64,000 nucleotides of DNA, from assembly GCF_019399895.1 (NCBI RefSeq), contig NC_091865.1, positions 12,095,001-12,159,000 of the forward strand, given 5' to 3'. Positions 12,471 through 26,959 of this stretch are shown piece after piece (the first letter of the stretch is position 1; every line of letters begins with the position of its first letter). The notes beneath the pieces are model-generated. The model was not told the origin of the DNA. It ran no database searches and saw nothing but the letters and a program-made list of their open reading frames with translations. A program made the translations under genes and the position numbers. The stretch is from Cardiocondyla obscurior. Taxonomy: Eukaryota > Arthropoda > Insecta > Hymenoptera > Formicidae.

Positions 12471-15400
12471 GATCGTTATGATGATCGATTAACTTGTTGA
12501 AAATATCGCGATGCAACAAACGCGGTAGGCGATATTAGGTTCTCGATGAAAGTGACTTTATAGGCAGACATACCGACCGGGAAAAAAAAAAAAAAAGGGA
12601 AGGGAAATAAGTACGCGAAAGTTAAGAAACTCAAGAACTCAGCATCTTCTCCGCGGGCCCGGCGGGTCGCGGAGGGAAGCGAATAGCAGAGGGTATAACG
12701 CCCGGCACCATATAACTTCCACCGCATATTGGTCGACAGGTCGAAGAGTAACGGGAGGGTGGTTACGTAGAGGCGAGTGCTCGAAGATGCCATATCCAAT
12801 ATTATCGAACGAGTTTCCGAGTCTGACGCACTGTATGGGGATTTCGATGAGGCGGCGGGCCAGCCGTGGGAAAAGGACGACGGGGGTGGAGGACGAGAAA
12901 CGAGGGTCGCGCGAGGGAGAGAAGGGCGGAGGTTGCAATCTCGCAGTTTGACTTGGGGGGTGCGCGCGTCATGTTTAAGCGGCAATTTTGGCATCCTGCA
13001 GACCTCGGGGCCCCACCTTCTTCAACCGTCGTAGTCAGGGCTCCTCCACCCCTCTGGTCCGCGGTACCACCCTTTTGGGATCCTTACGTTCCCCCCTCCC
13101 CCTCCTTGCGAGGGGGGTTGCCTCGCCTGCTACTGACAGATAGGACGAAACTCGCGTCTCCGGTGCCGCCGAAGCCGAGGCATTGGAATTGCACCAATAC
13201 ATTGCGGGATTCTGGCGACGGCGGTGTCGCGCTATGCGGTCGCTTCGCGCGATCTATAGGATCGAGTTGTACGCGTTGTTGAAACGATGGCTCTTGTACG
13301 TGGTAGACGCGGTAAATACACATGCACGCGGAGGATAAATAATAAGTTTGCCCACTTGCTCGCACCCGCAAGCAATTCGATACGGTTTCCTCCTATTCTC
13401 TTTTTCTCCCGGTGCTTGCAGTTTATTTTAACAATTTCGTATCGATTTCTTTTCCCGGGCAATATAAATGTTGCTATAAACGGTCACGTGTTGTTGCAAG
13501 GCCGCAAAAAAATATTAAATATTCACTGCGCGCTGTTTTCGCTGTCATTTCACTTGAGTTTTAAATACATTAGCTGTTGCAAAATAAATTAATAACGAAA
13601 TAATCTTGTCGCAAATATCGAAATGAAAATTTAGTAAGATGATTAAAGAAACTTTACGGCGCTATTATATATGTAATATGCCCGGCAATAATTTCCGGCG
13701 AGCATCATTTTGTTCGTGCGGGACTCTGGAAGGATCGCAAAATAATGTCGCGCGCAAATAACGTTATAACATTAAGTGCTCTGTGAGAAAGCTGAGGGGA
13801 TACCTTGTTTCGACGTTATATTCTACAATAGCTGATCCTCGGAGACACCGGCGGGGCTATTACCCTAAACAATCTTTCCATCGATAACCGTTTAAGCCAC
13901 TTAAACCCTTGCCGACCGGAACGAGCGGGGATTAAAAGTACGAGCGATTAAGGTTAATTTTCTTTAAGTACCCTGTTAACAGTGCGATAACACTGAGCGG
14001 CGAACGATAAAATTACTGGAGAGCTTCGAGAAAAGAGAGAGCGCGCGCGGTCAGTATATATACGGGAAAAGGAGCAAAAAGTAGAAGAGAAAAGGGGGAG
14101 CAAAAAAAAAAAAAAAAATAACGATGTCGCCGGGCACGTCTCACCAAATCGCCATGAAATATATTTCGCCGACTCAGCCCACGGCGCGATCGTTTTGCCG
14201 AAAAGAAAGAATCGGACGTCGAATTCGGGGCGAGTAGCCAGGCTACCTTGAAGGGAAACGGAAGTTAGCTCTCTCACGAGAAATTCTCGCGGCACGGGTC
14301 ATCGTGTATTCCGAGTATATTACCTGAAATGCGTTCGTGTCGCCGGAGCCGATGCTCTCGTTAGATAAACGAGCTGGGGGGGGCCGACAATCTTCGTTTT
14401 TTTTTTTTTTTTTTTTCCGTTAAAAGCGCGACTTTGGGGTCGCGGCGAGCTCATGCGGCCAACGCGCGTCTTCTAATAACGGGTCGCGAACGCCATTTCG
14501 ATCAGGGAGGGGAGGGAAATAGGTTACGCGGTTGTCGTTTAATCGGATCATTAATTACGACTGACGTCGTATGTGCGTCAGACAAGCGGGGGCTCGGCAA
14601 TAACAGCGGCGGCAAGACGGTGGCGGCTTTGCCATGGAGAAAATTACGGAGTATCGCCGTTGATTGATCGGCCAATTAATTAGACATTGACGCACCGGAG
14701 CTTGTAGCTTGCAGCGCGCTCGCGAATTCGGAATGTAAGATATACTGCGGACGTTTAAGTCGGCTGCATAGTTGCACCCTTCACTGAGATAGCGGCTCTC
14801 TCTTTCTCTCTCTCTCTCTTTCTCTTCTTCCCTCCTCTCTCCCGCCCCTTAATGTAACGACGCGACTAACGAACCGTGACTACGGAATAAATGCAACCTA
14901 CTTCGTGAAACGAGTATAGCGGTAACTATAATTGAGGTATCGACAAGAAAATAAATCAAATCGCATCGGCTCGTTATTGATGGAGCCAATTGCTCCGTGA
15001 CTTCGATTTCTCTCTCGCTCTCTCTTTCTCTTTCTCTCAGTTTCTACTTCGATTTTACTAATACGTATTTTTCTTAATCTTTAGACCTGATACTCCGCTG
15101 TTTTACGAAAGTTACGTTAATCCACCCGGGACTATTACATGAAATTTTACGATACGCGTTAATTTAGCTCGATAATTTTAGGGATTAAAGTCCGTGATTA
15201 TACTGGAGCGCTTATTATCATACAATTTCAGTGTACCGGGCAGTGCCATTGTACCTATGGAATGCACTGTTGTAATTATTCCCCGTCAATAGTTTAATTA
15301 ATACGATAATTAACGGAAAGGGGGTGGGGGTGGAATTTTAATTTCTTCGATAATTAATTAAGCTGGTCGAAAATATAAGTCAACCGCTCTCACCCCGCGC

Positions 15401-18400
15401 TCGATGCACGTGCGTGTGTCCGATTAATCAGATTCGCGGCGGAAGAAGTCAGCCGCGAATCTAAAGTCGTTTCTCGTCGTCGCATTCCGGTACGGTTCTC
15501 TTTGTCCATCGGCGAGAACGGAGCGGCGTGCATGAGAGAATTCGCGGCAAAAAGCGTGCGCCGCCCGCGGAAATAAATCTCGCGTGCTACGTTTTCTTTC
15601 GCCGGGAACTCCGTCAAAGTCGGCAACAGACGTGTCGCTCCGTCGCGGAATTCCTTCTTTTCGAGAAGAAACTCGCATCGATTTGCGGCCGCCAGCCTCT
15701 GTCATACATCATCGCGACTATTTCGAGGCGACGTGGGTCGCGCGCTTTTTCCGAACGGCGCGTTGAAGCGCCCCCACGCACACGGAGTGAAGGAAAGGGG
15801 CGGCGGATAAATTCCCGCGGGAACTTTATTAATGACAAGGAGCTGATTAACGATCGGCGCTCCACTTGTCTACCCTACCTAGCTCGCTCTCGTCTTATTG
15901 CAGTCGTAGCTCTTCCGCCCACCCTTTCGTCCGTATGCACCGGGCGATTCGAAATGTATACCGCCTACCCCATTGCCCGTTAAACCCTTTAGAACGCCGC
16001 TACTCGCGCTAATGAGAATACCTTGAGAGCGCGCCGAGCGGGCGCTTCATAAGCGCGGAGGCGCGAATAATTTACACGAAGACGAGTATAATTACATAAT
16101 AATTATGCTAACGATTAACGCATACGAAATTACTATGGCGGCCTCGTTATGAATTGTTGTCTTATTTCCCGTGGTGAATTTAACGAAGACACGGAAAGAA
16201 CCACCATCCTCGTTTCCTCGATGAAAACCGGCCGTCACGAAGATACTTGTGCTTCGGGCTCCCGCTATTTTTGCGCGTCCTCGTTAGCGCGGAAACAAAG
16301 GCGGCGGCGAAATATTGTCTAAATGGCGAAAATTCAACCGCGGTGCAATTTGTTAATACGCCGGCATTATTGCGCGTTACGGCCTCGCTCACGTACGTGT
16401 ATTACGAGTTTTTAGGCCGTTGAAGCGAATGACGTTTTCAAAAGAGGAAAAATCGCAGACTGCGCGCGTGCATACTTAGCGAAAAAAATACCGATCCGCG
16501 GAGCGCGTATAATTTCTCGCTAACGGTCGATCGGTCTCCTCATGCCTATATGCATCTCTTATCGCAATCAAGTCAACAGGTTACTGCTAGAATCTCGCGA
16601 CTTCCAGCACCTTGTTTGGAGTTTAGATGAATGTGTCTTACCTCCCAGGCCTTCCGTTAACCGAGCCCGACATTTAACTTGCTAATATCATATTCATTGT
16701 ATATTCATCGCCGGCACGGAGCAGCCTGTACCTTTAGGTAACGCTTGTTTCGTACGTTCATCTGTGCATTATTTTCCTTGAGATCAAAACGCAGGAGTTC
16801 CTTATTAATTATAAAGCTGAATAATACTTTGATTTATTTCTTTTGTCATTTATTCGCGTGCGTCAATTTACTTTTATTTTATGTTTTTTTTTTTTTATAA
16901 CTTTCTGTGTGCCAAAAATATTAAGTTTTTAATTTAAATTAAATATACTATTAATACGATTTCACGTGTTATTTTTTTTTGGTCCTTTTTTTTCGATGGA
17001 AAATTTTATCGTAGTCTGTGATGAATGAACGTGAATGTCGGACGCTCGCGGATCATTCTTCGCAAAAAGTTTTGTTCTCGATGTCGGCCCATATGCCTCG
17101 ATAGTTATCTCTTTTTGGAAACAAACTCGGCTTAGAGAGCGCGGTGGCCAGGCCGCCCGTTCAATTTATCAAGCGTAATGAAAATATAAGACAGTAACCA
17201 CATTAATCGCGACAATCAATCATGTAAGCGAACCCGGACTTACCCGCAAACTTGGTAACTTATCGTCCGGCCATTTATAGTTCGCCGGACCTCGCACTGC
17301 CGGCACTTTAGTAAACACTTTGGCGTAATGTAAAAGCGAAATAGCAATTTCTCGCGTACCTTATTCACATTCAATTTTCATAGATTACTTTGGGATATTT
17401 TTTAGTTAAAGAATTTTATATTACGAGAGAATCGTTTCTCTTTGTACATTTTTCTTTCTTTACGCAATTACGTTCGAACGACGTTGTTTGCCGGCTAAAG
17501 GCAAAGATTCCGAAATTCCATGAAGTTCATTAAACGAGCATCGCTCCTTTTTAACCTTGGCTCGTATCTCTCGGCTTTCGTCTACCCTCCCGTTGAATTT
17601 CGACGGCGCTGAGTCGATACACGCTCGCGAATGAAAGAGTAGAAAGCCAGGCAAGGGCAATCGTCCGAAATGGAGGAGGTAGAGCCCAATTTTCTTACGA
17701 CGCCCGGGCGGTGACTACGTGAGAGTCGTGAGTAGAATTCTGTTTACCCTTCGCTCGAGCCACCATTTGTTCCATCCACTCCACATTCCTCTCCGCCGCC
17801 TCAGCTCGCCCTTTCCGCGGCACCCTTTTTCCGCCGGCAATTCGCCGCCTTCCCCGGCATTGACTAAAAACAGCGCCGGGCGTGCCGCAACAACTCCGCC
17901 GACTTTAATTACCCCGGCCCGCAGATAAAGTAGCTGCGTAATTTTAACATAATTGTCCATACGTCTCTCTCTCCATCCTCCCCTCCGGCGACTTTACTCT
18001 ATCTCTTACAAATAACGTTAATAGTGTAGTCCCCTCTGTAAATCTTAACCGCTCGGTGTGGATCGGCTGGGAGATTTCTCTCCGCCGTACGATCTTACGC
18101 GGCGAGATCACAAATTTGATTTTATCGCGGACGTGCAAAGGGCGTATTTTAAACTCTCTCCGCGAAGTGACGGACAACGTCATAATTAGCATCGTGAATA
18201 TGTAGCAATGGTCCTCTACGTGTTCCTTCCTCGCGCGGTTTCGGTATACGACCCAGACGGTCATTTGCGCAGATGGCTATCTCTTTAATTGATGAGCCAG
18301 TACCTACTTTGCCCTCTTTCCGCCGAGGGTGGATTATGTTTCTGTCGCAGGGTAATTTTATTGCGCCGCTACTTTTCTGCAAAATTCCGCGGTATGCGAC

Positions 18401-19600
18401 ACGACAGGCTACTAAGTACCGGGATTAGGCAGGTAGATAAGACCGGTTGCATACAGTCGTAAGACTCAATTATATTACAAACGGCGCGCGCGCGATTGTG
18501 TATAAAATTTCGCCGACGTTTACTTTCGGCTTCGGTTCTTTCTTGCCTTCACCGTACCCCCGCGATCTTAATCCGCATACAGCTGCTTCGGAAAAATTAT
18601 TTCATTGATAATCTGGACATCCTCCTAAGCGCTTACTTCGCGCTGATAATTTCAACGCGCTTATTAATTAAAACATATATATATCACCTCTGCACAATTC
18701 AACGCGTTATAAAATAATTTTATATGCTGAATATTAATTTTAAATTGAACCGATACCGAATTTCAAAATCTTTTTGACAACTAACGTTTACTCTCGTTTT
18801 TTTTTTTTTTTTTAATTACTAGTAGGAATTTAATTTGACGAGAATCAAAGAGCTAACGACCTTATTATTCAAGTTTGATTTGTAAATTCGCTGACGAAAA
18901 TCGTATTTAATCGTGGAAGAGACAGATCGCTTCTAAACGTCGTCAAATTAATATTTAAGCAGCTATGCATCACGATATTTTCCGCTTTTATTTAATGAAT
19001 TCATCGTTACTCACTGGTTTGGAAATCGTCTTTTTGATTAAGGACGAATCTTCGAAAACGGCAATAAAATGACAAGCGTAAAAGCGAGCTGTCGACAGCC
19101 TGCAGTACGTGGGAAAATGGAGCACGATAATAAATATCACAGCTGTGACATCCGTAGAACAGATTAATCGCGCAGATAACTCTACTTTTAAAGAGGATGG
19201 ACGCGGCTTTGTGATAATTTTGTACCTCCAGTTTATCTCTCTCTCTCTCTCTCTCTCTCACTGCCAACGTTCGTTTCCATTATCAGTAATATAAAGTTAT
19301 AATAAATTTAAACAAAATGATAATGACAGTGGAGAGCTATTTATTATTTATTTGCAAAAATCCTCGTTGAAGGGTATTTATAGAAATACGTGATTGCAAA
19401 AGTAATGATATAAAACTTCATATTTTATATAAAGTTAATTACGGAACGAGAAGCCGGATTATAATGGGCAAACGAGGCAAGCGAGAAATCTATATTAGTA
19501 CGAGTTTTGCGATCAAACAAACGTGAAACGAATAAGTAAGTAGTGAAACGTGGGCGATGTGCCGAGATTCCCTCACGCCGTACGAGGTGGCGGTCCATTA
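12471..19600. other. Non-coding, microsatellite-bearing
   Basis: No supportable gene. Contents are poly-A near 12583-12596 and 14102-14118, poly-T at 14397-14416, CT tracts at about 14796-14840 and 15008-15040, an AT-rich block near 16850-17000, poly-T near 18799-18814 and a clean CT tract at 19236-19259. Confidence 0.6.
19236..19259. repeat. CT dinucleotide microsatellite
   Basis: About twelve nearly perfect CT units. Confidence 0.9.
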
Positions 19601-19941
19601 CGCTGCCGGTCGGGGAGGCTCATCGCGTTTAAATGATTCCGCGAGACACTTCCTCCTCTCCCGCGATATGGAATTATCGTCGCCGGGCAGCAACGTCAGA
19701 AACATTTCGAGGCACCGGGCGCGTTCACGGGGAATGCATTTTCGGTCGCGATACAGAGATCGGGCGGATAAACCATTTCGCCGCGGACGAAATGCCAGGC
19801 AAGCACGACCGAATTAAATTCCCCGCGGCTAGAGACGCTGAACTATCATACGGCTTTGTCTGCGAGTTGATAATGTTTCGAAACCGACGCCCAGGAGATA
19901 GAGAGCGGACAGTGTGCACGGTGGACGCGCATTGTGCGTGG

Positions 19942-20070
19942 AAAGAGAAAGAGAGAGAGAGAGAGAGAGGGGAAGAGTTGGCGACCGAGGAAAGCTAAGA
20001 GGGTACGAAAGAGGAGAGTAGAGAGAAGAGGAAGAGAGATAGAGAGAGAAAGATAGAGAGGGAAGTAACC
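19942..20070. repeat. GA-rich microsatellite tract
   Basis: Two GA-repeat blocks (about 19942-19970 and 20005-20070) with imperfect spacer. They produce serine/leucine-rich frames on the minus strand. Confidence 0.85.
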
Positions 20071-20963
20071 GACGGTCAATGACAGAGCTTCCTGCGGTTT
20101 TCTCTGTTCGTCCGCCTGTATTCACGGCTCAGTAAGCCGGCAATAAATTCACTCTCCCCATCTCCGGCTCCTGCCCGCTCATTCATCCACTTGCTACGCG
20201 TGTGTACGCACCCTCGAAACTCCGCGTTTTGTTGAATCGTTGAAATGAGATTGTAAATTGACATAAATTAAATTTGAAATGGTTCCGCGCCGGCCAGCAG
20301 ACTGACTAGCCCGTCGCATGTCTCTGATTAACACTCGCGTCCATTAAAGGTCTTATCTCGTAAGATATTAAACGTATCCGCGCAGGTAATTTAATTCGCG
20401 AGATCGCATTGTTACCGAGTTACTCCGGGATAACTGTGGGGCACAATCGTCGACGTGATATTTCACCGTGACAAATAGGTACGGTATTAAAAAATAATTA
20501 TATATACTTGTATTATCATTAAATAAATGCTGCCGCGCACTGTATTTATATTTATAAATACCCACGCATGTTATTCTGAAAATAGAACTTTACTCCGTTT
20601 TATTCCGCTAATTTTACGTACTGTTTCACAAATCCGCCTCGCTACGAACGGGAATTGCGAATAACGTCGACCGCGATTTCCGCGGAAAAATAATTCGTAT
20701 TTTTCGTAATTTTAATTAGCGTGATGATGTTTGGCGAAGGGGAGCGTGTGTCGACGGGGTGTCGTACGTGATACCGTGCGCCGGGCAGTAGTTGGTAGCC
20801 AAACAAAATCGCCGATTCTGCACGGCCGATTAGTATCATATTCGTCGATTAATCCCGTAATATCGAAGTCTAATATTTGTCTCGCAGCGGGGGCGTTATC
20901 GATCCGCCGTATTCCCATCGGTACTCGTACGAGAAATTCGTTGGCTGTTGACATATCGTGGAT

Positions 20964-21006
20964 ACAGAGAGTGAGAGAGAAAGAGAGAGAGAGAAAGAGA
21001 GAGACC
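20964..21006. repeat. GA-rich microsatellite
   Basis: Imperfect GA/GAAA repeat of about 40 bp. Confidence 0.85.
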
Positions 21007-21108
21007 AAAGACAGAGAGGGAAAGCAGGTGAAGTAATCGCGATGCCCCATGGGTCCCTTTCGCGGAGTGCACGGGGTCACTTCCGGCGTGACGTCGACCT
21101 ATTCGAAA

Positions 21109-21690
21109 CTATTCGACGTTTAGCTCGCACGGACGATCAAAGACTATGCCGCCCGCCTCGACAGTTCCCCACGGTGAGGCATCTTCGTAGAAACCCACGG
21201 TACCGTCGCCGACGACGTCGTCGTACATCCAATCGTCGTCCAATCGCCGTAGTGCAAGTTGCATCGAGATTTCGTGCCGCCAACAGGAAATCCCATTCGA
21301 GAAACGGGGGTAGCTAAGGTAGCACCGGTAGTTAATCATCGGCTGTTGCCAATAGTTTCACTGTCCGCGGCACGTAGCTCCCTGCATCTCGCCGGTACTC
21401 TCGCGGCCCCTGTACAACTTGTCCAGATGTAGTTCCTTATCCAGCGTCAGCTGGATGTAGTCGAAGTTTATTACGCCGGTAATGTCTAAGTTGCCCGGGA
21501 TATCGGTGATAACGCGGGAAGGGAATTACGGAGTTCTCTCGGATGTACATCTTCGGCGCGCGTTAACGATTGCGCTCTATATTCGGGATGCCGAATTCGT
21601 TAACCAGTAGCATTAAGGTACACGGATATCGTGTTACATCCAGCGGCGCTTCGCGACGTGCTAGTTGCCGAATGAACAATGTCTGCCGGC
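21109..21690 (-). pseudogene. Coding-like tract with frame breaks, unidentified
   Basis: On the minus strand three successive segments read like normal protein rather than low complexity, but in different frames and with stops. Segment one ends at a TAA at 21563-21565 and includes PLDVTRYPCTLMLLVNEFGI. Segment two begins with an ATG at 21550-21548 and needs a frame change to reach TDIPGNLDITGVINFDYIQL, then stops with a TGA at 21358-21360. Segment three (21339-21109) includes MINYRCYLSYPRFSNG and ends with a stop. I do not recognise the family. It could be a decayed gene, a transposon remnant, or a chance effect of high CpG with few stops. Confidence 0.25.
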
Positions 21691-22566
21691 AGCGATGCGA
21701 ATTACGTGTGTACTTATTCATAGGAGGCATTTAGGTTCAATCCGCGTTGCGAATCAATCCTCCGCGGGCGCACAGCAGTAACTTACGTAATGTAATTGCA
21801 TGTACCACCGGCGCAATGTGATTATTGATTATAGTTCTCCTTTAGGGAAGAGGAAATACGGGGATAGTTCCATTCAATCGCGGAGAAACGTTGTAATTCG
21901 CGCTAGCGAGACGCGCGTCTTTGAACTGACGGCTGTTAATTTTGAGACGCGTGTTCTTCTTTATTTTCTTTCTTTTTTTTTCTCCCTCGCGGTGCAATGG
22001 TTAATATCGGATATACTAATTACGTTCGATTAAGAGAAGCGGAGCTTTGGCAAGTCACGTTCCGATTAATCGCGTTGCAAACGCCGAGCGGCGTCAGCGC
22101 AGAGTCGGCTAGCAAAAGTACGATCGCACGTAATTATCGGCCGGGGTACGATCGCACGAATTATCAGTCGTGTAATTTGCGGACCGCCGCAGGGGTTTTT
22201 TTTCCTTCTCATTCGGCATCGGGCATTTTCGCGCCGGAGTCACCGGGGAGAAGTCCGCTCGTGCTCGAAATAACAGAGTTCGTGGGAGAAATTGGTGTAA
22301 CTCGGTGCTTTGCGGGCCATTAATAAAGCGGCGCTCGAGCGGCCGCAGAACTCGCGCGTGCTCGTCGTCGTCGGCGTTGGTTAGCGCGAATATACCGCGG
22401 ACACGTCCGACGTATGCGTGCACACGAATGGGCACTTACCGACGACTCGACATGGTCACCGAGCACGCTCGCTCACGCGAGGAGTGCCTCGTGAGTGCGA
22501 ACCCGGGCTCTCAGTTTCTCCGTCACGGATTCACGGGCGGAATCGATGCGGGATGGTGCTGAACCA

Positions 22567-22609
22567 ACGGCGACGGCGACGACGTCGACGAGGACGAGGA
22601 CGAGGGCGA
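22567..22609. repeat. GAC/GAG-type short tandem repeat
   Basis: CGACGG units pass into GACGAG units; one frame gives only Arg and Gly. Confidence 0.8.
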
Positions 22610-23572
22610 TGAAAGGGGAACAGTCATTACCCACATTTCGTATGTGCGGAACTACTGCGAGCCCGTAATGTCGTTCATTACAGACAGATATACAGATAGA
22701 TGGAGTTTATTACGTAACACACTCGAGAGATAGGACCCGTTTGCGACGTAAATAACTCTGACGCAGAAAGGAGAGAATGAGGCGCCGGTGCGCTGGAATT
22801 TTGCAAAGAGACATTTGCAGTTGTGCAGCTTATCGATTTTCGAGACAATTGCGTTACATATGCGCGACGGGGAAAAATTTTGACTTCTTTTACCTTACTT
22901 TTTCAATTCTTACAGAAAATTTTAAATATTCCGGTACATATAATATATTGACCATCGCGTTAAGACAATTTTCCGAATAAAAATCATTATCTTCTCGTTG
23001 AAGTTATCAAGTTTTGAATACTTGCAAAATAACATATTCATTAATAATACAGATCTTTCGTCTTAAATAAACTTAAACGCCGTGATATTAAACTCGCGCC
23101 GAGGCATGTCGTTATTACTCTCCGGGTCTAGAATTCCCGTTAGAAACACGAGCTTCGATCAGATTCAGCAATTAGGGCCAAGCGTCAGCGCGACGAGATC
23201 ATTAAAGGATTAATTAAACGTAACAAAGAAATAAAACGATGACGTTATCCATGAGGGGTGTGCACCCAAGTGCATACAAAGAACGGTGGGATCGCGGCCG
23301 CTATCGCCGGTATCACTTAGGGTATCTCGCGTTTTCTCGTGGCTATCCCGCCAGGCGAGAACCGGAAGTTGGAGCGCACAGCTCTTTTCCGGTGGCATGG
23401 CCAAGCGTTTGCGCTCGAATGGCGGATTAATCGCGATACGCGTCAGGCAGGAGAACACCCCTAGCACGATGGGGCGAAAGAGAAAAAGATGGATGAAGAG
23501 AGGCCGGGCGGAAAGAGAGAGAGGTAGGCAAAAGCAGAAAGAGGGATAGAAAGAGAATTTCGCGAACGCATA

Positions 23573-25503
23573 TACAAAGGTAAATCGCGGCTCGTATTGG
23601 AATTTGTTAAACGCGCTCTTACTGTCGGGATGAGAGGGGCTTTTCCTTTTGGAGGTACTAGGAGATGGCTGAAGCAAGATTACCGCGCCCATTTTCCGCG
23701 TTGCAGGAAATTCATTGCCAAGAAATCACTATAGCGTTTCGACGACGTTCCGAGGTACAAACGATACGGAGGTAGAAAAGTTAATTAAATTGCAATCGAT
23801 TTTTGTATTTCAAGTGTGCACTCGTGAATATAAATCCTCTATTTGTCTGTCCCTTCTCTTCAGCGTTCTTTTTTTTTTTCTCTCCTCATGTAAACATTTT
23901 TATAATTGAGTACATTTATCAAAAAAAAAAAAAAAAAAAAGTAAAAACATTTTCAATGTTTTTATCGCCCGTTCTGTTTATTACAAATGTACGATTAATA
24001 AGAGTTTTAACTTAAATCAATATTTTTAAGGAAAATATCATCAGATAAAATTGGAATGTAATTAAAAATTAAATTGCAACAATATTGCATGAAATAAAAT
24101 TTATATGCGGTTTAATGAATTACGAAAGTTATATTTTATCGACGGTCAACCATTTTATCTTAAGATTTTATTAAAATAACGCACCTGCACGGGTAGTTCG
24201 AATGTTAATCGAAGAATCTGTATGAAAGTGTAGCGGAGAACGTATACAGTAGCAAAGCGATGAAAAATAAGGGATCGTCCTTTGACTTGTTTATAGAGAT
24301 AAGTCGTGGCTTTCACGGAATTTGCATAACTTTCCTCAAGAAAATGGGCACGTGGAGAAAAATAAGGAACAAAGAACGGGCAATTTTGCTGTTGACAGTA
24401 GAAAAATTACCGTAACAAGATTAAATGTACCGCGAATCATCAAAGCGCTATTAAAATACACGGCGAGTTGTCAAATTTGCGAGTTATCTCTCTATAAAAC
24501 AATGTGAAAAATAGAGTGAAATCCAAGTTTTGATTTTTAAATATTATATTAAGAATTCTCAAATACTCATAAATGAAAATTCAATATATATTATTTATAC
24601 GTCTCTGTTTTAAATATGTTATATATCTTTTTTTTTTTTTTTTAATTTAATTCTTTTATATACTACGTTCATATATTTCTATTGTCTCTCTCTCTCTCTC
24701 TTTCTCTTTTTTTTTTGCGGTAATATGATTTTATCAGTCGCGAAATTGAGCGAAGATATAATTAAATAACTGACAAAATAATAATGAAATTATCCTCATA
24801 ATTGATCAGTGAAGAGAAAAATGTTGCAATTTAATAGCGCTGGTATAATCAGACCCGTGAATTACAATATGGAAAGGATGACGTCATTAGAAGCGTATGG
24901 ATGTTGGATTGACCAATATGTAGACAAGGAAAGAGAAAGGGAGAGAGGCAAACGGAGAGAAAGATAGAGAGAGAGAGAGAGAGATAACGTGTCGGATGTG
25001 TTTACAAAGGTAAATCGTGGTGGTTTTCGTGAAATTCGAACCGGTGTCGTACGCTGTGAAAACGAGAACTGACGCCCGAGGTATGGAGTAGTTTCGCGAA
25101 CAACAAAGGACAAAGCTTCCGCGGGAATGGATATCGTAACGAAGAATGGCGCGCGGCGAGATTCGTCGTTAATAATGAACGTTCGCATTAACGGCGCCGT
25201 ATAGTTAAGAGTATAATTGAAGCGGTCGGAGAAAGAGAGAGAGAGTGGGAGAGAGAGAGAGAGAGAGAAAGAGAAGGAGATAAAGTACAGATAAATTATG
25301 CGTTCGTGCTAATGCGAAAAGCGGAGGATTCGCAAGAAATTTCTGCACGGCTAGAGCCGAACGTGGGGCGGAAAACGCGGGCGCCCGGGCTCCTCATCAG
25401 GTTAATCGCTCTACGGGGAGGACAGGAAATGCACAAGGACTGAGAAACGCGAGTTACTCGACGCCGGTCGTTCAAAGCTAAATCGTGGCTTTCATGGAAT
25501 TCG
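23573..25503 (+). repeat. Dispersed motif, four copies, interleaved with GA tracts
   Basis: A unit of about 31 bp occurs at 23573-23605, about 24300-24324, 25003-25038 and 25471-25503. Its parts are CAAAGGTAAATCG, then TGGCTTTC, then TGGAATT followed by C or T and G. The second copy lacks the first part; the first and third have a few changes. GA-rich DNA lies close upstream of the first, third and fourth copies. Function unknown. Confidence 0.6.
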
Positions 25504-26959
25504 ACAACGACTTGCCGACTTGCCGAGAAATACGCGCATATGTAAACTGGAGGATAGAGAGAGAGAAAGAGAGAGAAAAGAGGGAAGCTAATTTTGCAGA
25601 TAACGAGAACAAGGCGCGTCGATGGGAAACTGTAATGAATTGTGGCCGGGGTGGATTAAGCGCGTTCATTATGCCATAACTTAGAGCGGCGTGCAATCGG
25701 GTTAAAGAAGTACGTTACGGATTAGCCCGACAAATATTTATTGCGTCTTTTAATCTCCCGGCTGCGCGCATCTGCGCTTCTTAATCTTCTCCGCTTTAAG
25801 ATATTTAATTTGCCGAACGCATCGCGGGGGCGGACTAGCACGCTATTCCCGCTTTACATGCGCCCGGTATATATTTCATTATTCTATCGCGTCGAACTGC
25901 GAGGGCGGTCTGAGGAGGCCGGGTGGGCTGAAATTGGTGTTCTCGAGTCACGATTTACACGATAGCGATTGCACGAAGCGCCCGGCGGTAAGCAGCTAGG
26001 GAGAAGCCATTGAAGAAGGATCGTGGACGCGACCGAATTCGTACGACAATAAGGAATTATTCCGTTCCGTTGCGCGAATTTGTCATGCGCGTCGCAAATC
26101 CGGCTGCGACCGAGCTCATCCGCGAAAAGCGCGACGATGCGCAACGTGCGTCATCGCCGGATTAACGGCGAGCAGCCAGTGCCAACCCCTTTCCGTAAAA
26201 GCACTCGAAGCGTCCGGACAAAGTGGACCTGAAGATGGGATAGCATGCGTTAAGCGTTCAAAGGTAATCGTACCTCCCACGTAATTCGACACGGATATAC
26301 TCCACCGGTTGGAAAACAAACGCGTCAGAGAGGATACTTTCGACAGATAACAAAGACGGGTGTTTGCGCGCGGCAGATTGCCGAGGCTGAAACAGATACG
26401 CGCGCGCATGTCGCGCCGAGCAAAGGCAGATGTTACGTGACCAAGGATTATTACAATATTAATGGGACACGTGAAGAGGGGACCGGAGGAGATAAATAGA
26501 AATCGTGTAACGAGAGGGCGATGAAAACAGAGCCGCTGAATTATTAACTACTACACGTCGTCGAACTCGTGTCGGTGCGACCGATGCCTCGACAGATTTA
26601 ATACGGATTTCATTCATAACTATATTGATTGGAAGGAACAAAAGATTAATGTGACTACGATTTTTTTTTTTTTCATCGAAAAAGAGAAAGAGAAAGAAAA
26701 AAAATTTGTGAATAGAATTTTTAATTTTCAAAATTTGGCTTCGCTATTTTTGAAGAATGTATTAGTAAGAAATTGTACAAATGCTTGGATTTTTTAAATA
26801 AATTAATTACGCTCTTATACGTGACTGACATCATTATAAAATATTTTAGTTATAAAATAATTTTATTTTTTTCATACTCTACGGTGATGTTAACACTTCG
26901 AGACAATATATTGCACCAACAACGTCGAAATGCAAGAGTAGTTTATTGCACCATTATTG

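Noticed and set aside
12476..12994. 172-codon minus-strand frame, with a plus-strand frame at 12777-13034 that looks partly protein-like (LEDAISNIIERVSES)
   Set aside because: The two strands compete, the plus frame starts at GTG just after a stop and soon becomes Gly/Arg-rich, and no splice context or family was recognised.
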